The notes under the pieces are model-generated. The model searched no databases and was not told where the DNA came from. It was given only the letters and a program-made list of their open reading frames with translations. From Candidatus Bacteroides pullicola (lineage in GTDB: Bacteria; Bacteroidota; Bacteroidia; Bacteroidales; Bacteroidaceae), in contig DXCV01000012.1 of NCBI GenBank assembly GCA_019115825.1, positions 1 to 54,827 on the forward strand: a DNA stretch of 54,827 nt, written 5' to 3'. Shown piece after piece: positions 49,486 through 54,827 of this stretch; the stretch's first letter is position 1, and each line of letters starts with the position of its first letter. A program made the position numbers and the translations under genes.

Positions 49486-50685
49486 TCAGCCGGGCGTTCC
49501 GAACGCCTCGCGGATGCGCCACAACGCCTCTTGTAGGCGGTCGTCCTTGCAGCAGAGGGAGATGCGGATATACCTCGCCCCGTTCGTGCCGAAGATGAAG
49601 CCGGGTGTCAGGAAGACGCGGGCCTCGTGCAGCACGCGCTCGGTCAATTCCTCCACATTATTATATATGTCGGGTATCTTGCCCCAGAGGAACATTCCCG
49701 CCTGCCGTGGGTCGAACGTGCAGCCCAGGGCGTGCATGATGTCCTCGGCCAGCGCGCGGCGGCGGCGGTAGTTGGCGTTGTTGCCGTCATACCACTCCTG
49801 CTCCGCGTCGAGGGCGGTGGCGGCGGCCAGTTGCATGGCGCGGAACATGCCGCTGTCTATGTTGCTCTTCACCTTCAAGACCCACTGCACGAACTGCGCG
49901 TTCGAGGCGAGCATCCCGATGCGCCAGCCCGGCATGTTGTGGCTCTTGCTCATGGAGTTGAACTCGATGCAGCAATCCCGTGCGCCGGGCACGGCGAGGA
50001 TGCTGAGCGGATGGTCGTTGAGGATGAAGCTGTAGGGGTTGTCGTTGACGATGACGATGCCGCGTTTCTTTGCGAAGTCCACCAGCCGTTCGTACAACTC
50101 CGGGGTGGCCTGCGCGCCGGTGGGCATGTTGGGGTAGTTGGTCCACATCAGGCGGACGCGGCTCGTGTCCATCGCCTCCAGTTGCTCCCAGTCGGGCATC
50201 CAGCCGTCTTCCTCCTTCAGATTATACGGCACGACTTCCGCCCCCAGCAGCTTGCTGAGCGAGGTGTACGTGGGGTAGCCCGGATTGGGCACCAGCACCT
50301 GGTCGCCCGGATTGACGAAGGCCAGCGTGACGTGCAGGATGCCTTCCTTGCTCCCGATGAGGGGCTGTATCTCCGTCTGCGGGTCGAGGTCCACATCATA
50401 CCATTTCTTGTACCAGCGGGCGAAGGCCTGGCGCAGTTCGGGTATGCCCACGTAGGGCATATAGCCGTGGCCGTCGGGGTCCTGGGCGGCTTGGCACAAG
50501 GTTTCTATCGTCTTCTCCGAGGGCGGCATGTCCGGGCTTCCGATGCCCAGGCTGATGATGTCTTTGCCCTCGGCGTTCATCTGCGCCACTTCCTTCAGCT
50601 TGCGCGAGAAGTAGTATTCGCTCACGCCCGCCAGGCGGTCGGCAGGCTTGTAACTCGTAGCTTTATTGCACATTTGATTTTCCAT
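49486..50685 (-). CDS. Class I/II PLP-dependent aminotransferase of the aromatic operon
   Basis: A 399-residue fold-type I aminotransferase. Motifs: ISLGIGSPDMPP, GYMPYVGIPELRQAFA, NPGYPTY, NYPNMPTGAQ, VNDNPYSFI, and the PLP Lys in EFNSMSKSHNMPGWRIGML. By sequence it is close to LL-diaminopimelate or aspartate-type enzymes. Its position between pheA and the DAHP synthase suggests it transaminates phenylpyruvate, 4-hydroxyphenylpyruvate or prephenate; the exact keto acid is inference. The start overlaps the pheA end by 23 bp. Confidence 0.92.
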   Translation of the reverse strand: MENQMCNKATSYKPADRLAGVSEYYFSRKLKEVAQMNAEGKDIISLGIGSPDMPPSEKTIETLCQAAQDPDGHGYMPYVGIPELRQAFARWYKKWYDVDLDPQTEIQPLIGSKEGILHVTLAFVNPGDQVLVPNPGYPTYTSLSKLLGAEVVPYNLKEEDGWMPDWEQLEAMDTSRVRLMWTNYPNMPTGAQATPELYERLVDFAKKRGIVIVNDNPYSFILNDHPLSILAVPGARDCCIEFNSMSKSHNMPGWRIGMLASNAQFVQWVLKVKSNIDSGMFRAMQLAAATALDAEQEWYDGNNANYRRRRALAEDIMHALGCTFDPRQAGMFLWGKIPDIYNNVEELTERVLHEARVFLTPGFIFGTNGARYIRISLCCKDDRLQEALWRIREAFGTPG

Positions 50686-51514
50686 CTTCGTATTCTCCTA
50701 ATATCTTCAGTTGTTTGGTCAGGGGGCTGATGGCCGCGATGGCCTGTTTGTATCTCAGCAGTTGGTCGTACATCACGTCCACGTAGAACTCGTATTCCCA
50801 TTCGCGCCCGATGATGGGCAGGGACTGTATCTTGGTGAGGTTGATGCGGTAGAAGGACAGGATGCTGAGCACCTGCGAGAGGCTTCCCTCCTGGTGGGGC
50901 AGGGTGAAGACGATGCTGGCCTTGTTGGGCTCGCGGGTGCGGCGGCGGTTCAGGTCGTCCACCTGCCAGGGGTCTGCCACGACGAGGAAGCGGGTGAAGT
51001 TGTGCTTGTTCGTCTCGATGCCTTCCTCCAGCACCTTCATGCCGTACAGTTCGGCGGCGTATTTGGAGCAGATGGCGGCGTGCCCGTTCAGGCTGTCGCG
51101 GTGGATAAGTTCGGCGCTGAGGGCGGTGTCCTCGCCTTCCACCACCTTGATGTGCGGGTGGCGGCTGAGGAACTCGCGGCACTGCATCAGCGCGATGGGG
51201 TGGGAGTGCACCTCGACGATGTTGTCCCAGTCGTCCTCGGGCAGGCAGACGAAGCTGTGGCTGATGCGCAGCTTGTATTCGCCCACTATCTGCGTGCCGC
51301 TCTGTCGCAGCAGTTCGTAGTTGTGCAGCAGGCTGCCCGCTATGGTGTTCTCGATGGCCAGCATCCCGATGGTGCGGCTGTCCTCCTTGATGGCGCCGAA
51401 CACCTCCTCGAACGTGGCGCAGCAGATGAGTTCGATGTCTTCGCCCTCGAAATACTTGTGGGCGGCGATGTCGTGGTAGGAACCCAGTGTTCCTTGGATG
51501 GCTATTCGTTTCAT
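50663..51514 (-). CDS. pheA: Prephenate dehydratase
   Basis: A 283-residue enzyme converting prephenate to phenylpyruvate. The periplasmic-binding-like catalytic part includes IQGTLGSYHDIAAHKYF, IENTIAGSLLHNYELL and the diagnostic NFTRF. A C-terminal ACT domain (about 195-275) has EGSLSQVLSILSFYRINLTKIQSLPI. Where E. coli PheA has the Phe-binding ESRP motif, this reads KIQSLP, so feedback sensitivity may differ. No chorismate mutase is fused. First structural gene after the attenuator. Confidence 0.94.
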   Translation of the reverse strand: MKRIAIQGTLGSYHDIAAHKYFEGEDIELICCATFEEVFGAIKEDSRTIGMLAIENTIAGSLLHNYELLRQSGTQIVGEYKLRISHSFVCLPEDDWDNIVEVHSHPIALMQCREFLSRHPHIKVVEGEDTALSAELIHRDSLNGHAAICSKYAAELYGMKVLEEGIETNKHNFTRFLVVADPWQVDDLNRRRTREPNKASIVFTLPHQEGSLSQVLSILSFYRINLTKIQSLPIIGREWEYEFYVDVMYDQLLRYKQAIAAISPLTKQLKILGEYEDGKSNVQ

Positions 51515-51532
51515 ATATACCTTATATGTCTA

Positions 51533-51571
51533 TAACAAAAAATCCCGCTTCCTTGGTGCAGGAGCGGGATT
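51533..51571 (-). promoter_or_regulatory. Attenuator terminator of the phe operon
   Basis: On the minus strand ATCCCGCTCC (51570-51561) pairs with GGAAGCGGGAT (51552-51542), followed by TTTTTTGTT. It lies between the leader peptide stop and pheA. Its 5' arm TCCCGCTC is also complementary to GAGCGGGA inside the leader peptide frame (about 51636-51643), giving an alternative antiterminator stem. Confidence 0.85.
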
Positions 51572-51616
51572 CATATCGTTGCTTGATTCATTGTCCTTGG
51601 TTCTTAAGCGTCACTG

Positions 51617-51697
51617 TCACTTGACACATACAAACTCCCGCTCTACTTTGTGGCTAAAGTAAAAGAAGAAGTAGTATGCAAAGTTGAATGACTTCAT
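51617..51697 (-). CDS. Phe/Tyr-rich leader peptide of the pheA operon
   Basis: A 26-residue frame (ATG 51697, TGA 51617) with seven Phe and three Tyr; residues 8-14 read YYFFFYF. It starts about 30 bases after a promoter box and is followed by a terminator that its own sequence can disrupt by base pairing. This is the layout of the classical trp, his and phe attenuators: a ribosome stalled at Phe (or Tyr) codons would allow the antiterminator, while free translation would leave the terminator to form. Not listed by usual length cut-offs. Confidence 0.85.
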   Translation of the reverse strand: MKSFNFAYYFFFYFSHKVEREFVCVK

Positions 51698-51726
51698 AAG
51701 TTTTCTTTTCTTGTTAATTCACGGGA

Positions 51727-51755
51727 CAAAAGTAATGCTTTTCTTTGAAATGCAA
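51727..51755 (-). promoter_or_regulatory. Promoter of the phe operon
   Basis: TACTTTTG (51734-51727, minus strand) with a TTG at 51755-51753, 21 bases upstream. Transcription would start about 25 bases before the leader peptide ATG. Upstream to 51894 lies about 140 bp without a visible gene. Confidence 0.75.
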
Positions 51756-51894
51756 GCAAAAGTGCGGGATTTTTTCGCCGCAGGGAGCAAAAAATGCTGT
51801 TTCGGGAGGTTTGGCCTGCTTTTTAACATTCCCCTTCCAGGACTTTTTCCCTGTAAGCTTTGGGCGACAAGCAGGCCACGGGGCGTTGAGGCGG

Positions 51895-52683
51895 TTAATG
51901 CCGCCCCACCTTCACCGTCACCAGCACCGGCCGGTGGTCAGAAGCCACGGGTTCGGCGATGACCGTGTCCTGCGTCACCTCGAAGCTATGTCCGTTGCCC
52001 GTGAAGGCGTAGATGTAGTCGATGCAGCCGTGGGGCTGGTCGGCGGGATAGGTGTGCGCGGCGGTGTCATTGAGGGTGGTGAAGTGGTTGCGCAGGAGCT
52101 GTTGGGGCTTCTCGTAAGGGTGCGAGTTCATATCCCCGGCTAGGAAGACGGGCTTGGAGATGCTGTCGATGGCTTGCAGGATGAGGGGGACGGAGGCCTC
52201 CTGGTCTTCCGGCGTCAGCGACTGGTGGGTGGCGCAGAAGACGTAGTCGTTGAACTCGGCCACAATCATCGTGCGGGCCTCCTCACGCCCCGGCATGGGG
52301 ACGGTGCGCACGCTGAGGGGCTTCTCCTTGGAGAGGATGCCGATGCCATAGCTGCCTCCGTCATAAGGGATGGCGGCGGAGAAGAAGCTGTTCATCCCGG
52401 TCAGGATGCGCAGGCTGTCAAGGGCATCAATGCCACCGTTGCGGCCGGTCACGCTGTCCAGCTCTTGCAGGGCCACTACGTCTGGGGCGGCTTGGCGGAT
52501 GACTTCGGCGATGCGCCGGTAGTCGCGCTTGTCGTCCAGGCCGATGCAGTTGTGCACGTTGTAGGTCATGAGGTGGATTTCCGAGGACGGTTGCGCCGTT
52601 TCAGAGGGTTGGTTCTTCTTGGAGTTGCAGGCCGTGAACGTTGCAGCGGCGAGCAACGTGACTAAGAGGGTCTTGTGTCTCAT
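51895..52683 (-). CDS. Endonuclease/exonuclease/phosphatase-family lipoprotein
   Basis: A 262-residue exported protein with a lipoprotein signal peptide (LLAAATFTAC, Cys19). The EEP fold shows metal and catalytic motifs MTYNVHNCIG, VVALQELDSVTGRNGGID, FLAGDMNSHP and the C-terminal SDHRPVL. Members include DNases, sphingomyelinases and inositol phosphatases; the substrate here is open. It lies 17 bp after the TPR gene and is probably co-transcribed with it. Confidence 0.92.
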   Translation of the reverse strand: MRHKTLLVTLLAAATFTACNSKKNQPSETAQPSSEIHLMTYNVHNCIGLDDKRDYRRIAEVIRQAAPDVVALQELDSVTGRNGGIDALDSLRILTGMNSFFSAAIPYDGGSYGIGILSKEKPLSVRTVPMPGREEARTMIVAEFNDYVFCATHQSLTPEDQEASVPLILQAIDSISKPVFLAGDMNSHPYEKPQQLLRNHFTTLNDTAAHTYPADQPHGCIDYIYAFTGNGHSFEVTQDTVIAEPVASDHRPVLVTVKVGRH

Positions 52684-52700
52684 ATCTGTTTGAAATGAGT

Positions 52701-53660
52701 TTAGAGTCCTAATACATCCGTCTGTTGCACAAGGGGCTGGCTGTTGAACTCCCCGTTCAGTTGTTCCGTTTCCTTGGGGTTCAGCTCCAGTTCCTTCTTT
52801 AGGTCTTCCATGGAGCCTTCCTTGTCACCGTTCAGCAGCTTGGCGCAGCCGCGTTCGTGGTAGAGGGCAGGGCTGTCGGGGTTCAGCTCGATGGCCTCGT
52901 CCAGCAGGGTGATGGCTTCTGCCAGTTTCTTTTGTGCGGTGTAGAGTCGTCCCAGGCAGAGGTAAGCCTGTTCGCTGAAGGGGTTGACCTCCGTGATGCG
53001 GCGGTAGTCGGCTTCGGCCTTGTCGAAGTCTTGGGCGGCCTCGGCTATCCGTCCACGCAGCAGCAGCGCGCTTTCCTCGTCCGGTTCCTGAGCCAAGATG
53101 GCGTCCACGTCCTCCCGGGCTTCCTTGTATTGCTGCATCTGCGTCAGGGCTTCGGCGCGGAGCAGGCGTGCCTCGGTGAAGTCCTCCTTCAGCGTGATGG
53201 CCTGCGTCAGGTGGGCGATGCACATCAAGCCGTTGCCTTGCCCGTTGTCGGCTTTAGCTAGCAGGTAGTGGGCCATGGCGTTGCCTTCCTCCAAGGCGAT
53301 GGCTTTCTGTGCAGCCTCGGCCATGGCGGGATAATCCTCTTGCATGTAGCAGAGGTTGGCCAGGGTGAGCCACGTGTCGGTGTGCGTCGGCTCCATCCGG
53401 GTCATGCGCTCCAGTTGTTGGCGTGCCTCGTCCAGTTGGTTGGTCTGTACGTACGAGCGGACCAGGTGGCCGCGCGTCTCGAAGTCGTCGTGCAGGTTCA
53501 GCGCTTCGTTGAAGCACTTGATGGCGTAGTCTTGCCGTCCCATCCGTTGGGCGCGGATGCCGTCATACTTGAATATGTCGAAGTTCTTTTGCCGGGTCTT
53601 TTCCTGTTCGGCCAGCAGATTGTCGGGTTTGCCCGAGAAGAATGATTTAAAGAATCCCAT
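52701..53660 (-). CDS. Tetratricopeptide repeat protein
   Basis: A 319-residue soluble protein with about seven TPR units between residues 35 and 295 (for example AIKCFNEALNLHDDFETRGHL, HTDTWLTLANLCYMQEDYPAMAEAAQKAI, SEQAYLCLGRLYTAQKKLAEAITLLDEAIELNPDSPALYHERG). No signal peptide; the start MGFFKSFFSGKPDN is amphipathic. It is a scaffold of unknown partner. Its promoter box lies just inside the end of recQ. Confidence 0.9.
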   Translation of the reverse strand: MGFFKSFFSGKPDNLLAEQEKTRQKNFDIFKYDGIRAQRMGRQDYAIKCFNEALNLHDDFETRGHLVRSYVQTNQLDEARQQLERMTRMEPTHTDTWLTLANLCYMQEDYPAMAEAAQKAIALEEGNAMAHYLLAKADNGQGNGLMCIAHLTQAITLKEDFTEARLLRAEALTQMQQYKEAREDVDAILAQEPDEESALLLRGRIAEAAQDFDKAEADYRRITEVNPFSEQAYLCLGRLYTAQKKLAEAITLLDEAIELNPDSPALYHERGCAKLLNGDKEGSMEDLKKELELNPKETEQLNGEFNSQPLVQQTDVLGL

Positions 53661-53700
53661 ATCTGTTTTGAATTTATGTCTTGGATTGGTGTTTCGGCTG

Positions 53701-53708
53701 CAAATGTA
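53701..53708 (-). promoter_or_regulatory. -7 box of the TPR gene
   Basis: TACATTTG on the minus strand, 40 bp upstream of the TPR start and directly after the recQ stop. Confidence 0.55.
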
Positions 53709-53713
53709 GTGAA

Positions 53714-54827
53714 TTATTTGTTACCCTCTTGCATGGCCAGCAGACCGTTTTCGCTGATGAGGCGCTTTTCGTCCAGCAGGTTGCGCAGGACTTCCGTCAG
53801 GGCGTCTGTTGCTACGGGCACGGCCTCGGCCACTTCGGCGGGCGTCATGGGGCGGGCAGATAGGGCTTGGAGGATGCGTTGGCGGATTTCTGCTTGCGGC
53901 GGAGTGTCGTCCTTCGGGCGGTTGCGCAAGGTCAGGCAGGTGTCGCACTGCCCGCAGTCGTGCTCGTTTTTCTCGCCGAAGTAGCGCAAGAGCATACGGC
54001 TGCGGCACTCCGTGTCGTTCTCCGCATAGTCCAGTATGGCGTCGATGCGGGTCTTATAACGCTTTTTCCGTTCCTCGTAGACGGAAGGGGGGATGTGCAG
54101 GCGCGATAGTTCTGTGCGTTCGCGTGTATATAAAATATGTGGTATCTTCTTGCGGGGGATGTAGTGGACGATGTGCAGGCGCGAGAGGCGCAGCAGCGTC
54201 TCGTACACTTGGCGCCGGTCGAGGCCGGTGTGTGTGGCCAGGGAACCTTCATCAATGAAGGCGTAGTCGGTGAACAATCCTGTGTAGAGGCGCAACAACA
54301 CGCGGATGAGGAGGTCGGCTTCATCGCCCAGGCCGTTGAGGCGGTATAGCTCGTCGCGGCGGACGGTGAAGAGGAGGCGCGAGGCATTGTCCTGCTCGTC
54401 GGTGTAGTCCAGGTAGCCCGCCTGCGTAAGAATCCTCAGTGCGCTGTCCACGGGGACGGGGAAATGCTTGAACTTGCGGCAGAAGTCGTCGATGTCGAAC
54501 TCGCGCACGCAGCCCAGGCCGTCGCCCATGGCCATCTGATAGTAGTATTGCAAGTGTTCATACACCTCCTTTATATACTCTTTCTCGGGGAAAGTCTCCG
54601 GGATGCGCCTTTTCAGCGTTATCTTGTCCGACTGGGCGTAGAGGATGATGGCGTATGCCTTCTGTCCGTCGCGTCCGGCCCGTCCTGCTTCCTGGAAATA
54701 GGCTTCGATGGAGTCGGGCAAGTCCAGGTGCACCACCAGCCGTACGTCCGGCTTGTCAATGCCCATGCCGAAAGCGTTGGTGGCCACGATAACGCGGTTC
54801 TCGCCCCGCTGCCAGCGTTGTTGGCGT
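53714..54827 (-). CDS. recQ: ATP-dependent DNA helicase RecQ, 5' end cut off by the window
   Basis: A 3'-5' DNA helicase of recombination and repair. The visible 371 codons cover the end of helicase domain 2 (RVIVATNAFGMGIDKPDVRLVVH, then YFQEAGRAGRDGQ, motif VI with its Arg residues), the RecQ zinc-binding region (CRSRMLLRYFGEKNEHDCGQCDTC) and a winged-helix-like part. A C-terminal segment (about the last 70 residues) looks like another small helical domain. The frame is open to the window edge; no start is visible. Confidence 0.94.
   Translation of the reverse strand, partial: RQQRWQRGENRVIVATNAFGMGIDKPDVRLVVHLDLPDSIEAYFQEAGRAGRDGQKAYAIILYAQSDKITLKRRIPETFPEKEYIKEVYEHLQYYYQMAMGDGLGCVREFDIDDFCRKFKHFPVPVDSALRILTQAGYLDYTDEQDNASRLLFTVRRDELYRLNGLGDEADLLIRVLLRLYTGLFTDYAFIDEGSLATHTGLDRRQVYETLLRLSRLHIVHYIPRKKIPHILYTRERTELSRLHIPPSVYEERKKRYKTRIDAILDYAENDTECRSRMLLRYFGEKNEHDCGQCDTCLTLRNRPKDDTPPQAEIRQRILQALSARPMTPAEVAEAVPVATDALTEVLRNLLDEKRLISENGLLAMQEGNK

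Noticed and set aside
1..54827. Insertion sequences, integrases or phage genes
   Set aside because: No transposase, integrase or structural phage protein could be recognised in any frame. The mobile-looking signals are limited to small repeats and the toxin-antitoxin pair.

Overview
The window looks like a chromosomal segment of a relatively GC-rich member of the Bacteroidales, probably Bacteroidaceae. The signs are a SusC/SusD pair with an ECF sigma factor and FecR anti-sigma factor, NigD-like and DUF3836-type proteins, starts without Shine-Dalgarno sequences, and repeated Bacteroides-type -7 promoter boxes (TAnnTTTG). It holds about 50 protein genes and one tRNA. No rRNA, CRISPR array, transposase or phage gene was seen.

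Layout. 1-3.4 kb: rpsB (5' end cut off)-tsf, a SUI1-type factor, a FAH-family enzyme and ispF. 3.4-6.2 kb: an AraC regulator divergent from a membrane acyltransferase, then a DUF456 membrane protein. 6.4-19.6 kb: a polysaccharide utilisation locus of sigma factor, FecR, STN-bearing SusC, SusD, a heparan-glucosaminide-acetyltransferase-like membrane protein, an unassigned secreted toroid protein and a GH89 alpha-N-acetylglucosaminidase. The last enzymes suggest a glycan with alpha-linked GlcNAc or glucosamine. 19.7-25.8 kb: surE-lpxB, a NigD-like lipoprotein, and rsfS-ftsH-cdsA on the other strand. 26.2 kb: tRNA-Gln. 27-38 kb, mostly minus strand: an arginine/proline block (argR, GNAT, argG, pspC, argC, argD, then proC, XRE-cupin, acyl-CoA ligase). 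It is interrupted by about 2.9 kb of accessory DNA with a DUF6078 gene, an outer-membrane protein, a small HTH, a long palindrome and a toxin-antitoxin pair. 38-44.7 kb: flavin reductase, pfkA, ispH, cmk, a two-component system and a DUF3836 protein. 45-51.7 kb: dnaG with a small upstream gene, and a phenylalanine/tyrosine operon (pheA, aminotransferase, DAHP synthase-chorismate mutase, tyrA). 51.9-54.8 kb: a phosphatase-like lipoprotein, a TPR protein and recQ (5' end cut off).

Two non-coding systems stand out. First, the phenylalanine operon is preceded by a 26-codon open reading frame with seven Phe and three Tyr codons. A terminator follows it, and the 5' arm of that terminator is complementary to a stretch inside the small reading frame. 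This is a complete-looking translation-coupled attenuator. Second, intergenic regions carry tandem arrays of short, mostly self-complementary units. The unit sequence differs from site to site, but the period is exactly 22 bp at five loci, 11 bp at a sixth and 21 bp at a seventh. At 44.0-44.2 kb the array is nested inside a larger inverted repeat that keeps the same phase. Several dispersed inverted-repeat families (GCGGATTA type, AATGAAGAAT type, GC-rich type) also fill intergenic spaces. One AATGAAGAAT-type element seems to have supplied the AT-rich C-terminal extension of the histidine kinase.
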